64,000 bases of DNA, taken from Candidatus Hepatincola sp. Av. GTDB taxonomy: Bacteria > Pseudomonadota > Alphaproteobacteria > WRAU01 > Hepatincolaceae. The stretch covers positions 992,001 through 1,056,000 of the forward strand of contig CP068450.1 of NCBI GenBank assembly GCA_023518375.1, read 5' to 3'. A model generated the notes under the pieces. It made no database searches and was not told the origin of the DNA. It saw only the letters and a list, made by a program, of their open reading frames with translations. Each line of letters starts with the position of its first letter. Position 1 is the stretch's first letter. The position numbers were made by a program, and so were the translations under genes. Shown piece after piece: positions 27,740-36,885 of this stretch.

Positions 27740-29548
27740 ATGTACATGCGTTTACAAAATATAAAGAAAAAATTGCAAAACCTTGATAATTTACCCTATA
27801 AATTACAATGGTTATGTGTAATTTTAATTATTGGTATCTTTGGTTCTTTTATTGCTACTGTGTATTTGTGTGAATCACAAATTTTTTGGATCTATGATGT
27901 TTTTTATTGGCATGTGAAATTAAATAACGGCGTTTACCAGATAAAACATTATGGTTTTCTTAGTTATTTAGTTAGTATTATTAAAGAAATTAATGTATAT
28001 GAATATAATTCTTCATCTTTACTATTATTAATTCCTTTTAACTTCTTTTCTCCATTTTCTAGATATTCCTATATTTTATCAAGCTACTTATTGTATTCAA
28101 CATTCTTAATAGCTAGTATTAATTATTTTTGTAGAAGAATTTTAAATGAAAAAGGTTTTTATTTTTTTCTTTTTGTAACTTTTTTTGTTTTAACATTACC
28201 AAATTTTATTAGTGTTGCTTTAATAGGTTATGTTCCTGCACTTCTTTGTGCTTCTCTTAGCATATTAGCTTATACAATGTATTGGAATAAGCCTATAGAA
28301 CAAAGAAATATAAAAGAAATTTTTCTTATTGCTGTAGTTGTATATTCTGTATTTTTATTACGTCGTCCTATGGTGTATATGATTATAGGATTTTGTACTA
28401 GTGCTTTTCTTTTTTCATTTTATAACATGGTAGTTACAGGCTTTACTAAGGAAAAAATATTAAAATTAGTTAAAAATTATGTGTTTTTTGCTGGATTTAT
28501 TATATTTATGGCACTAATTTTTCAACACGGCTTATTATTACACATTATTAATACCTCCTATACCAATGCCTATTCTTATTGGCAGGGCGTTTGGCAAAAA
28601 CACTATGATTATTTCATAGAATTTAATGGCTTTTTAATACCTATTTTAGCACTTATTTCTGTTACAGTAGCTTTATTATATAAAAAAGTATTAAGTATAA
28701 GGAATGTTCAAATACCTTTATTTTTATTATTAAATGTATTTATTATAATAATTTTGTTTATGCAAATCCAAATTATGGGGCAACAACATAATACAATGTT
28801 GTTAATGCCAAGTTTTATTTTATTAATTTTTATACTTTTAAATAATTTAAAGAAAATTCAAAAGAATAATTTAATAGTTCCAATTTTAATGTTAATACTA
28901 ATATTAATTTATTCTTTAAACGCAGTATTATCTTTATATTATTATCAATTAACAAACCCTACTTTAAAAACTTTTATTAAGAATGAAAAATTTTTATCAC
29001 ACCGTCTAATACCTTTAAGAGAACTTGATTATAAACAAAAAAAAGAATTTTTTGATTTATTTTTTAATAAAATTATTACCAAAGGAGCATATTATACAAT
29101 AATAAAAGGAAATACCAGTATAAGTGCTATTCATAGTTATAATTTTTATACAAAAGAAGATAAAGATTTTCAATATTCAATTTATTTACCAGATATTGAC
29201 CAAAGAGACTTACTAAACACAAAATTAATGCGTATACAATATTTTATTGTTAATCCTAATAATGAACTTCAAGCAAGGAATCCTGAAAACAAGCAACAAA
29301 CTGTAAGAATAACTCGTGAAAGTTTTGTACAAAAACAAAATATTGGTAAGGCATTTACTATTGTGGCACAAAAAAAATATCCTAATGGGGTTACTTATAT
29401 TGTTTACAAAAAGTATAGAAAAATAACTAAAGAAGAAATACAAGAATACTTGAATGAATTTTATAAATATTATCCAGATTGGCAAGGTAAGGATTTTACT
29501 AATATAGATAAATATATGGCAGAGCAGGATAAATATTATGGTAAATAG
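27740..29548 (+). CDS. Large multi-spanning membrane protein, candidate GT-C type glycosyltransferase
   Basis: A 602-residue protein with about 10-12 hydrophobic segments in the first 400 residues and a soluble C-terminal part of about 190 residues. An acidic/aromatic segment after the first helix (FWIYDVFYWHVKLNNGVYQI) is placed like the catalytic loop of GT-C glycosyltransferases that use polyprenyl-phosphate sugars. It overlaps by 11 bases with a polyprenyl-phosphate glycosyltransferase gene and is followed by GtrA-type proteins, the classic three-part set for decorating surface polymers. The identity is inferred from topology and context, not from a recognised domain. Confidence 0.5.
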   Translation: MYMRLQNIKKKLQNLDNLPYKLQWLCVILIIGIFGSFIATVYLCESQIFWIYDVFYWHVKLNNGVYQIKHYGFLSYLVSIIKEINVYEYNSSSLLLLIPFNFFSPFSRYSYILSSYLLYSTFLIASINYFCRRILNEKGFYFFLFVTFFVLTLPNFISVALIGYVPALLCASLSILAYTMYWNKPIEQRNIKEIFLIAVVVYSVFLLRRPMVYMIIGFCTSAFLFSFYNMVVTGFTKEKILKLVKNYVFFAGFIIFMALIFQHGLLLHIINTSYTNAYSYWQGVWQKHYDYFIEFNGFLIPILALISVTVALLYKKVLSIRNVQIPLFLLLNVFIIIILFMQIQIMGQQHNTMLLMPSFILLIFILLNNLKKIQKNNLIVPILMLILILIYSLNAVLSLYYYQLTNPTLKTFIKNEKFLSHRLIPLRELDYKQKKEFFDLFFNKIITKGAYYTIIKGNTSISAIHSYNFYTKEDKDFQYSIYLPDIDQRDLLNTKLMRIQYFIVNPNNELQARNPENKQQTVRITRESFVQKQNIGKAFTIVAQKKYPNGVTYIVYKKYRKITKEEIQEYLNEFYKYYPDWQGKDFTNIDKYMAEQDKYYGK

Positions 29549-30482
29549 TTGTAAGTTAGCTTTAATTGTACCTTGCTATAATGAAGGATTAACATTAGAG
29601 TTTTCGGCACAACAGTTATTAAAAATGTTAAAAGAACTTATAGCCAACAAAGATATTGCTTTAGATAGTTGTATTGTTTTTATTGATGATGGCTCTTCTG
29701 ATAATACTTTTTCCTTAATGCAAAAATTAAATCAGCAAGATAGTATATTTCAATATGTTAAATTAACTACAAATTGTGGGCATCAATCGGCAATGATTGC
29801 AGGTTTATTTGCTGTAGAGGCAGATATTTTTATTACTATTGATGCAGATTTACAAGATGATATAAATTTAATACCAGAAATGGTTAAATTAAATGCTAAG
29901 GGCTTTGAAATTGTTTATGGAGTAAGAAAAAAAAGAGATAATGATAATTTTTTTAAAAAATATACTGCCTTTCTATATTATAAAATCTTAAATATGATGA
30001 GTGTAAAAGTAATTCCTAATCATGCTGATTACAGGCTAATGAGTAAAAAGGTAGTTGATACTTTAAGAGGTTTTCCTGAAAGAAACTTATTCTTAAGAGG
30101 ACTATTACAAAATCTTGGTTTTTCAACAACTAAAATTTATGGCGATAGGTTAAAACGTGAGTATGGCGTAACGAAATATACCATTCCTAAGATGTTGAAA
30201 TTAGCTTTTGATGGTATTTTTGCTTTTTCATTTATCCCTTTACGTTTAATATTTTGTTTGTCGTTGTTTTTTATGTTTTTTAGTATTTTAATACTAGGAT
30301 ATGTGGGGTATTCTTATTACTTTAAAGGTTCAATTTCTGGTTGGGCTTCTATTATGGCATCAATTTATTTTTTAGGATCTTGTTTATTAATATCTTTAGC
30401 TATTATAGGAGAATACATAGCTAGAATTTATATAGAAGTTAAGCAAAGACCATTATATATCATAGAAGATAAATCTTGGTAG
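29538..30482 (+). CDS. GT2 glycosyltransferase, polyprenyl-phosphate (ArnC/GtrB/DPM1) type
   Basis: A 314-residue enzyme that probably moves a sugar from a nucleotide donor to undecaprenyl phosphate on the cytoplasmic side. The GT-A fold shows LIVPCYNEG at 9-17, IDDGSSDNT near 51, the DADLQDD metal/donor motif near 100, and the ADYRLM acceptor motif near 160. Two C-terminal membrane helices (about 230-255 and 265-295) are typical of GtrB/ArnC proteins. Overlap with the upstream membrane protein and the following gtrA-like genes indicate one operon. Confidence 0.87.
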   Translation: MVNSCKLALIVPCYNEGLTLEFSAQQLLKMLKELIANKDIALDSCIVFIDDGSSDNTFSLMQKLNQQDSIFQYVKLTTNCGHQSAMIAGLFAVEADIFITIDADLQDDINLIPEMVKLNAKGFEIVYGVRKKRDNDNFFKKYTAFLYYKILNMMSVKVIPNHADYRLMSKKVVDTLRGFPERNLFLRGLLQNLGFSTTKIYGDRLKREYGVTKYTIPKMLKLAFDGIFAFSFIPLRLIFCLSLFFMFFSILILGYVGYSYYFKGSISGWASIMASIYFLGSCLLISLAIIGEYIARIYIEVKQRPLYIIEDKSW

Positions 30483-30492
30483 TAAAATAATT

Positions 30493-30912
30493 ATGCTTAA
30501 ATTAGTGCAAATTATTTTAAAAATTTGGTTTCATTTGCCTCAAAAATTAAGATTTATTTTAGTTGGAGGTTGGAATACCGCTTTTGGCTATGGATTATTT
30601 GTTATTTTATACTATTATTTTTCTTTGAATTTAAGTAAAACTATTATTTTGTTGCTAGCTTTTATTATTGGTACTGGGCAAAATTTAGTTACTTATAAAG
30701 TCTTTGTGTTTCAAAGTAAAGGTAATTGGGCTTTACAAGCTATAAAAAATTATTTAATAGCTATAATCTTTTATTTTATTAATTTAGGCTTACTATTCTT
30801 ATTAGTAGATTACTATCATATTTCTATTTATATAGCCCAATTTTTTATTACCATTACTTTACCAGTTTTATTATATATAGTTTTAAGATACTTTGTTTTT
30901 CTTCATGGGTAG
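30493..30912 (+). CDS. GtrA-family membrane protein
   Basis: A 139-residue protein of four membrane helices. The start FILVGGWNTAFGYGLFVILYY is the usual GtrA opening (F.lvGg.nt..g). GtrA proteins are proposed flippases for undecaprenyl-linked sugars made by a GtrB-type enzyme, here the gene 10 bases upstream. The sugar and the final acceptor (LPS, O-chain or protein) cannot be read from the sequence. Confidence 0.83.
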   Translation: MLKLVQIILKIWFHLPQKLRFILVGGWNTAFGYGLFVILYYYFSLNLSKTIILLLAFIIGTGQNLVTYKVFVFQSKGNWALQAIKNYLIAIIFYFINLGLLFLLVDYYHISIYIAQFFITITLPVLLYIVLRYFVFLHG

Positions 30913-31070
30913 TTTCTTTTAGGTGTTGTATCCCTTGAATAGTAGGATTTCTTTTGTTTTTTAGAAAAATTAGGTATACTATATTATAGTTGTAATGTAA
31001 AAACATTGGTTAAAGATTAAAGTTTAGCCAATATAAAAACTTCAAAGCAAGTAAGGCTAAGGTTAAAATT

Positions 31071-31523
31071 ATGAATAAATTTTTGAATTCAATAAAACAT
31101 TATTATTTAAAAATACCAGAAATACTCCGTTTTGCCATTATATCTATTTTTAATACTATAATTGGTTTTATTGTGGTTTTTGCTATGTATCATCTTGCAA
31201 GTAAAGTTAACTATAATTTACTATTAGTATTTTCTTATTTAATAATTATTTCTTTTTCTTTTGTAACCAATAAGTTTTTAGTATTTACCAATGCTACCGG
31301 TACAGTTACTTACCAGTATTTAAAAACAGTTTTTGTGTATGTTATTAATATCCTTATAAATGCTATGGTTATTATTGTGTTAATTAATTACGCTAATTTT
31401 AGCCAAGAAAATTCCCAAATAATTGGTGCTATAGTACTTTTCATATGTACTTATTTCTTATTAAAATATTTTGCTTTTAAGGATTTACACTTTAAACTGT
31501 TAAAAAAGCCTACGGCTAAATAA
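31071..31523 (+). CDS. Second GtrA-family membrane protein
   Basis: A 150-residue four-helix protein that opens LRFAIISIFNTIIGFIVVFAM, the same pattern as the neighbouring GtrA protein but divergent in sequence. The two are paralogues or separate acquisitions. It is 158 bases after the first gtrA and 21 bases before mnmG, so it may also be read with mnmG. Two GtrA genes for one visible GtrB suggest two sugar-lipid substrates or a heteromer. Confidence 0.78.
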   Translation: MNKFLNSIKHYYLKIPEILRFAIISIFNTIIGFIVVFAMYHLASKVNYNLLLVFSYLIIISFSFVTNKFLVFTNATGTVTYQYLKTVFVYVINILINAMVIIVLINYANFSQENSQIIGAIVLFICTYFLLKYFAFKDLHFKLLKKPTAK

Positions 31524-31544
31524 CAATTAAAGAGAAAACTTAAC

Positions 31545-33419
31545 TTGGAATATGATGTAATTATTGTTGGTGCTGGGCATGCTGGTGTTGAAGCCGCTAC
31601 TGCTGCCGCAAGAAAAAAAGCCTCTACCCTTCTTATTAGCATGGCTTACCACGATATTGGAGCCATGTCTTGTAATCCTGCCATTGGTGGTTTAGGTAAA
31701 GGGCATATTGTCCGTGAAATAGATGCCCTAGACGGTTTAATGGGAAAAATTATAGACAAAGCAGGGATTCAATTTAGAGTTCTAAACGCTTCTAAAGGTT
31801 CTGCCGTTCAAGGTCCCCGAGCTCAAGCCGATAGAAAACTCTACAGAAAATATTCCCAAGAGTTTTTGCAAGAGTATACTCATAAGTATAATTTACAAAT
31901 CCTTGAAGGCAATGTTGTTAACTTAAATACAGCAAATAATAAAATTACAGGAATTATTTTAGAAAATGGTAAAAGCATTAAGGCAAAATGTGTAGTATTA
32001 ACTACCGGTACTTTTTTAAATGGAGTAATTCATTGTGGCGAAACACAATATTCAGCAGGAAGGTACGGAGCCAAAGCGGCAATAGGTATTAGTGATTTTT
32101 TAAAGCAACATAATTTTGCAGTGTGCCGTTTTAAAACTGGTACCCCTGCCCGCTTAGATGGTAACACTATTAACTGGGATATTCTTACACCTCAACAAGG
32201 AGATGCTACCCCCCAACCCTTTTCTTTTTTAACCGAAAAACTTAATATAGAACAAATTCAATGTTATATCACAGAAACTAACCCTGTAACCCATAAAATT
32301 ATAGCTGATAATTTACATAAATCGGCTATGTATAGTGGCAATATTAGTGGTAAAGGACCCCGCTACTGCCCTTCCATTGAAGATAAAATAGTAAGGTTTG
32401 CTGAAAGAAATAGTCACCAAGTGTTTTTAGAACCTGAAGGTTTAGATGATGCCACTATCTACCCCAATGGGCTATCTACCTCTTTACCCGAACAAGTACA
32501 ATTACAATTTTTACGTTCTATGAAAGGTTTAGAGCAAGTAGAAGTTATTCGTTATGGTTATGCTATTGAATACGATTATGTAAACCCTGAAGAGCTTTAT
32601 TCCACTATGGAAACCAAAAAAATTCAGGGTTTGTTTTTTGCTGGACAAATCAATGGTACAACTGGCTACGAGGAAGCCGCAGGGCAAGGACTAGTAGCTG
32701 GTGTAAATGCGGCTCTATGTGCTTTAAATCCTGAAAGAAAGATAAAAGAACCTTTTATATTAGATCGTTTTGAATCTTATATAGGCGTAATGATAGACGA
32801 CCTCACCCATAAAGGTGTAGCTGAACCTTATAGAATGTTTACCTCTCGGGCGGAATATCGTATGATGCTAAGAGCCAATAATGCCGACCAACGCCTTAGT
32901 ACCAAAGGTTACAACTACGGCATAGTAAGTGAAAGCAGATACAAAGTTTTTCAAGAAAAACTAAAACTAATAAATTATTATAAGGAAAAAATGGCAAAAT
33001 ATGTGGTCTCTCCTAATAATTTATTACAATATGGGATTACCTTAAACCAAGATGGTATTAAAAGAAATGCCTTAGAATTGTTATCTATCTCTATTATTAG
33101 TCCGGCTGATATTCTTAGAATCTGGGAAGATCTCCAAGAGATTCCCGAAAATATTATGGCTTTAATTAACTCTGATTGTAAATATTTTCATTATATGAAA
33201 AAACAACAAGAAGAAATAGTTAGAATCAAGCAACATGAAAATATTAACTTACCAGATTCCTTAAAATACGAGGAAATAGCAGGTTTATCTGCCGAATTAG
33301 TGGAAACTTTTAATAAATTTAAACCTCGTACTATGGGTGATATTAATAAAATTAAAGGTTCTACCCCCTCTTCTGCTTTAGCAATTTTCTTACATTTAAA
33401 GAAGAAACAATTAATATAA
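31545..33419 (+). CDS. mnmG: tRNA uridine-5-carboxymethylaminomethyl modification enzyme MnmG (GidA)
   Basis: The FAD-dependent partner of MnmE in wobble-uridine modification. The 624 residues begin EYDVIIVGAGHAGVEAA, the dinucleotide-binding loop, followed by SCNPAIGGLGKGH with the conserved Cys, and AGQINGTTGYEEAAGQG near 370. The start is TTG: no ATG exists between the upstream stop and the FAD motif, and AGAGAA lies upstream. It is complete and of usual length. In relatives mnmG directly precedes rsmG; here an outer-membrane gene and a parS site intervene. Confidence 0.97.
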   Translation: MEYDVIIVGAGHAGVEAATAAARKKASTLLISMAYHDIGAMSCNPAIGGLGKGHIVREIDALDGLMGKIIDKAGIQFRVLNASKGSAVQGPRAQADRKLYRKYSQEFLQEYTHKYNLQILEGNVVNLNTANNKITGIILENGKSIKAKCVVLTTGTFLNGVIHCGETQYSAGRYGAKAAIGISDFLKQHNFAVCRFKTGTPARLDGNTINWDILTPQQGDATPQPFSFLTEKLNIEQIQCYITETNPVTHKIIADNLHKSAMYSGNISGKGPRYCPSIEDKIVRFAERNSHQVFLEPEGLDDATIYPNGLSTSLPEQVQLQFLRSMKGLEQVEVIRYGYAIEYDYVNPEELYSTMETKKIQGLFFAGQINGTTGYEEAAGQGLVAGVNAALCALNPERKIKEPFILDRFESYIGVMIDDLTHKGVAEPYRMFTSRAEYRMMLRANNADQRLSTKGYNYGIVSESRYKVFQEKLKLINYYKEKMAKYVVSPNNLLQYGITLNQDGIKRNALELLSISIISPADILRIWEDLQEIPENIMALINSDCKYFHYMKKQQEEIVRIKQHENINLPDSLKYEEIAGLSAELVETFNKFKPRTMGDINKIKGSTPSSALAIFLHLKKKQLI

Positions 33420-33682
33420 TTAGTTGTATAAAGTAAAATTACACTATAAAATTGTACTTATTACATAGGTATTATGTTATTATTTCATAAAAACCATGTA
33501 TTATAGTAAGATTTATAAAAATATATTATAACAAAGAACAAAGAATTATTAAATTTAATTAATTATTTACTATCAGTGTTTATAATAATTGTAAAAATAA
33601 CAAAATTAAATTGATATTTTTTAGATTAGGTTTATTATAAATAACTAGCTGAAACCAACTAAATTGTTGGCTTAGGGCAAAA
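33420..33682. other. AT-rich intergenic region between mnmG and the first parS site
   Basis: About 260 bases of AT-rich sequence. No gene, tRNA or convincing terminator was seen. It leads into parS site 1 (33683) and a 15-base tandem direct repeat (TACAATGAACATT at 33703-33715 and 33718-33730) just before the next gene. Confidence 0.4.
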
Positions 33683-33698
33683 TGTTTCACGTGAAACA
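33683..33698. promoter_or_regulatory. parS: parS site 1 (ParB-binding centromere)
   Basis: A perfect TGTTTCACGTGAAACA, the bacterial parS consensus. It lies upstream of an outer-membrane protein gene, 1.7 kb from the next site. Unlike the others it is not embedded in the shared repeat modules, so it may be the ancestral site. Confidence 0.93.
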
Positions 33699-33783
33699 TT
33701 GGTACAATGAACATTGATACAATGAACATTTTAAAATGAACCATGATAAATGGAATAATATAACGCCAAATAGGTTAAAATTG

Positions 33784-34515
33784 ATGAAAACCATACATTA
33801 TTTTTTCATTATATTTTTTATTAGTATATCTTTCAGTTATGCCATTACTTATAACGATCTGTTAGAGGAAACTGGCCATGTTTCTAATGAAAGAAAAACC
33901 TTAGATGATGTAGAAAAAGAACATAAAAACACTAAAAGTAGTATAGATTGGTTTACTCAAAGTAAATTATATTTGTCTATAGGTGGTAGCTATACCCCTA
34001 AAGTTGGTTACGATCAAGACTGGCTAGCTGAAAATATCCACAATCAAATACCTAATCTTTCTAGTGTTACTGGTAGTGTTGTTTCAAAACCAAGTATAGG
34101 AGCTAACTTAGCCGTAGGTTTTAGCCCATTTAATGGTAATATATTGCGTTCTTTTCGTACGGAATTACGTTATTCTCGTTCTTTTTATAATGAAAATACT
34201 TTACAAGCCGATGAGGCCGACTACAGTAGTGATTATTATAAATTTGGAGCTGTAGAATTTTATGATATTTTCTTATGGAAGTATTTATACCTTAGTTTTG
34301 GCTTTGGGGCTTCTAGGTCTATAGATGAGACCTCCATAGATTATCAGTCCCAATCATATGATGAATCCTACAAAACTACCCAATTATCAGGGCATATCCA
34401 ACTTAGTTTGTTTAAAGGCTATATGTATGTGGAATACGCCAGATACTACGACCTTGATAATAATAAACTTGCTGAAGATAGAATTGACCTAGGTTTAAGA
34501 CTACCACTTGGTTAA
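33784..34515 (+). CDS. Outer-membrane beta-barrel, surface-antigen (P44/Msp-like) family
   Basis: A 243-residue exported protein from the chosen ATG, which gives a clean signal peptide (MKTIHYFFIIFFISISFSYA) and has AGG upstream. An in-frame ATG at 33736 would add 16 polar residues before it. A charged region (about 20-55) precedes KLYLSIGGSYTPKVG, which resembles the first barrel strand of Anaplasma/Ehrlichia surface antigens. Later strands (FRTELRYSRSF, YLYLSFGFGASRS, IQLSLFKGYMYVEYARYY) and the terminal DLGLRLPLG fit an eight-stranded barrel. It is inserted between mnmG and rsmG, which are neighbours in most alphaproteobacteria. Family membership is inferred. Confidence 0.7.
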   Translation: MKTIHYFFIIFFISISFSYAITYNDLLEETGHVSNERKTLDDVEKEHKNTKSSIDWFTQSKLYLSIGGSYTPKVGYDQDWLAENIHNQIPNLSSVTGSVVSKPSIGANLAVGFSPFNGNILRSFRTELRYSRSFYNENTLQADEADYSSDYYKFGAVEFYDIFLWKYLYLSFGFGASRSIDETSIDYQSQSYDESYKTTQLSGHIQLSLFKGYMYVEYARYYDLDNNKLAEDRIDLGLRLPLG

Positions 34516-34524
34516 TATTTTTCA

Positions 34525-35310
34525 ATGCCTATTTATTTACAAAAACTCCAACATTATGTAGAACTTATTACTTTTTGGCAAACTAAATTTAACTTGGTTT
34601 CAAAAAATAGTGTAACTAATATTTGGGAAAGGCACATCTTAGATTCCCTCCAATTACTTAAATTTATTACCCCTATTACCCCTATTAATCTTTCGGCTAT
34701 CCCCACTTCTTCCACTTCACCTACTAATTGTGTGGCTTATATTTCAGGTGATACTTCGCCTGTGTTTACTACAAATATTAATGCTAACAACCCTAGTGTG
34801 GTTAGCGGAAAAATCATTTTTGATCTAGGAAGTGGTGCTGGTTTTCCTAGTGTAGTATTAGCCATTATGGACTCACAAAACACCTACTATGCCATTGAAT
34901 CTAATAGTAAAAAATGCGTTTTTTTACAGTATGTGAAAAGAGAATTAAAATTAGATAATTTCATAGTTGTTAATACCCGAATAGAAAATTTTATTTTACA
35001 ACAACAAGTTAGCCCATCTGTTGCAACACAAGATTATCAGGCTTTAAAAATTAATGAATCTAAGGTGGTTTCTCATCCTCTAAAAGCGCATATTGTTATA
35101 TCTAGGGCTTTAACGGGCTTAAAGGAACTTCTACAATACACAGAAGCATTATTACTACCTAAGGGCTATGGAGTCTTCCCTAAAGGAGCTTCTTGGCAAC
35201 AAGAATTAAATAGTTTATCAACCCAACAACAACAAATATTTACTATAACTCCTTATAATAATCTTTTTGCCACCGGTGGAAAAGTAATTATTTGCCACGC
35301 TAAGCAATAA
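34525..35310 (+). CDS. rsmG: 16S rRNA (guanine527-N7)-methyltransferase RsmG (GidB), with insertions
   Basis: RsmG methylates G527 of 16S rRNA. The N-terminal part (FWQTKFNLVSKNS then WERHILDSLQLLKF) and SAM motif I FDLGSGAGFPS at 99-109 are typical. At 261 residues it is about 50 longer than most RsmG. The extra length is in a Thr/Ser/Pro/Asn-rich stretch at about 48-95, just before motif I, and a second stretch at about 160-186. Both would be surface loops. The conserved late motif VISRAL is present at 191-196. The function is probably kept. Confidence 0.9.
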   Translation: MPIYLQKLQHYVELITFWQTKFNLVSKNSVTNIWERHILDSLQLLKFITPITPINLSAIPTSSTSPTNCVAYISGDTSPVFTTNINANNPSVVSGKIIFDLGSGAGFPSVVLAIMDSQNTYYAIESNSKKCVFLQYVKRELKLDNFIVVNTRIENFILQQQVSPSVATQDYQALKINESKVVSHPLKAHIVISRALTGLKELLQYTEALLLPKGYGVFPKGASWQQELNSLSTQQQQIFTITPYNNLFATGGKVIICHAKQ

Positions 35311-35318
35311 TTAATAAG

Positions 35319-35450
35319 TATTAATTCTATAAACACTAAAATTAACTGTTGAATATCTTACTATATTAGTTTCAACCTTTTCCTAAATATTAGCAATAAA
35401 AAATATTTTTTATACCCGCTACACTAGTTTTTAACTAGCTTCCCTTACAA
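35319..35450 (+). repeat. Repeat module M1, copy 1 (leads into parS site 2)
   Basis: A 132-base module that begins TATTAATTCTATAAA and runs through TATACCCGCTACACTAGT to the parS at 35451. It is about 90% identical by eye to 38291-38422, with exactly the same length, and matches the inverted, internally deleted copy at 39091-39192. Confidence 0.85.
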
Positions 35451-35466
35451 TGTTTCACGTGAAACA
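35451..35466. promoter_or_regulatory. parS: parS site 2
   Basis: A perfect TGTTTCACGTGAAACA. The palindrome extends to 28 bases (35445-35472, TTACAA ... TTGTAA). It lies between module M1 and module M2, downstream of rsmG. Confidence 0.95.
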
Positions 35467-35631
35467 TTGTAATTAATAGTAAAATAAAAAGGAAAACTAT
35501 AAGAATTAATAAAATATAGTATTTTCTTAGGGAAGATAAACATAGTATATGTGTAAATTATAACTATAATTCTTATTTAAATTACAAAACAATTAGTGGC
35601 AACATAAGTGTTGACAAGGCTTACGGCATAA

Positions 35632-35647
35632 TGTTTCACGTGAAACA
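35632..35647. promoter_or_regulatory. parS: parS site 3
   Basis: A perfect 16-base parS palindrome at the end of module M2 and the start of an inverted M3, 330 bases downstream of the parB stop. It is 181 bases from site 2. Confidence 0.95.
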
Positions 35648-35716
35648 TTCCTATAGTTAAAAACTAGAAAGAGAATATACATAATATAAATTAATATGAT
35701 GAGAAAAATATATTTT

Positions 35717-35976
35717 TACTAATTTATGTGTCGGTTATACAGTATGTTAGTTCCATGAGGATAAACCTAATATTAATTTTTACTCTCAATATTTTTTTAA
35801 TACCATAAGATAGTAAAAGCTACATGAAACTTAATAACTAAATCTTTTGCATTTTTGCCCTATAAAGTATCTGCAACCTGTTATAACAAACTGAAGCCCT
35901 TATTAACAGTATGAAAACCACTTCCCAAGAAAAAGTTCTGCCTAACTTTATATTATATTGTACTAACAATCCTTAG
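35717..35976. other. Spacer between the parS repeat block and the parB end
   Basis: About 260 bases of unique AT-rich sequence downstream of parB, inside the segment bracketed by the inverted repeats. No ORF, tRNA or good terminator hairpin was recognised. Confidence 0.4.
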
Positions 35977-36885
35977 TTATATATTCAGTAATTTTTGTAA
36001 CTCTTGGAGGTTTTTAAATTTAATTTTGATTTCCCCACTGTTTTCCGACTTACATTTAATATCAACTTGTAATGTTTTATTCTGCAAATTAACATTAGTG
36101 CTCCATAAGGCTAAACTAGGGTGAAAATAACCACTCTGCCCTTTTTTGATAGCTTTAGCTGGTTTCTGCTGAAAAAATTTAGCTAATTGCTCGGTTTCTC
36201 GCACGCTTAAGTCGTATTTTACTACCTGTTTGGTTAATCCATCTATATCTGGAATTCCTAATAAAATTTTAGCATGACCAGGTGAAATTTTACCACTATT
36301 TAATAACTCTAAAGATTCCTCCGGTAGTTTCAATAAACGTAAAAAATTAGTAACATAACTTCGGCTTTTCCCTATTAAATTAGCAATCATATCATGGGTA
36401 TAATTAAATTCATCTAAGAGCCTTTGGTAAGCCTTAGCCTCTTCCATAGGAGTTAAGTCTTTCCGATGCAAGTTTTCAATTAAACCAAATTCCATGGAAT
36501 CTAGGTCATTAACTTGTAAAATAATAGCAGGAATAGTTTTCTTACCAACTAATACTGAAGCCCGACAACGTCTTTCCCCTGCTATAATTTCATACTTATC
36601 ATCTACTTGCTTTAATAAAATAGGTTGCAAAACTCCTTTTTTAGCAATAGATTCAGCTAAACTATGAAGGTCATCAAGGTTAAACTCTACCCTCGCCTGA
36701 TGTCTTGAGGGAATACATTTATCTAACTCTATCTCTAAAACTTGTTGCCAAGACTGGCTATTAGCTTGGTTAGTAGCTCCTGTGTTTGCATCGCCTAATA
36801 AAGCAGATAATCCCTTACCTAATGAATTAGTTGTTTTTATTTTATTATTCTTTAATAAAGAGTTATATTTTTCGTTATCAACCAT
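35977..36885 (-). CDS. parB: Chromosome-partitioning protein ParB (parS-binding CTPase)
   Basis: ParB loads at parS and spreads as a CTP-dependent clamp to form the segregation complex. The 302-residue protein has the N-terminal ParA-stimulating motif LGKGLSALLGD (22-32), the CTP-binding motifs with GERRCRA at 103-109 and ENLHRKDLTPMEEA at 137-150, the HTH that reads parS (about 162-184, IGKSRSYVTNFLRLLKL) and a C-terminal dimerisation region. It overlaps the parA end by 8 bases. Eleven parS sites surround it. The operon is on the minus strand, opposite to rsmG, whereas in most relatives rsmG-parA-parB run together. Confidence 0.96.
   Translation of the reverse strand: MVDNEKYNSLLKNNKIKTTNSLGKGLSALLGDANTGATNQANSQSWQQVLEIELDKCIPSRHQARVEFNLDDLHSLAESIAKKGVLQPILLKQVDDKYEIIAGERRCRASVLVGKKTIPAIILQVNDLDSMEFGLIENLHRKDLTPMEEAKAYQRLLDEFNYTHDMIANLIGKSRSYVTNFLRLLKLPEESLELLNSGKISPGHAKILLGIPDIDGLTKQVVKYDLSVRETEQLAKFFQQKPAKAIKKGQSGYFHPSLALWSTNVNLQNKTLQVDIKCKSENSGEIKIKFKNLQELQKLLNI

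Larger units (their letters stand above)
35445..35716 (+). repeat. Left inverted repeat of the parAB segment (parS - M2 - parS - M3)
   Basis: Holds parS sites 2 and 3, the spacer module M2 (35467-35631) and the reverse of module M3 (35648-35716). The whole block matches the reverse complement of 37772-38060. The M3 part is nearly identical over about 55 bases: CATAATATAAATTAATATGA here against its complement at 37783-37810. Together the two copies bracket parB-parA. Confidence 0.85.
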
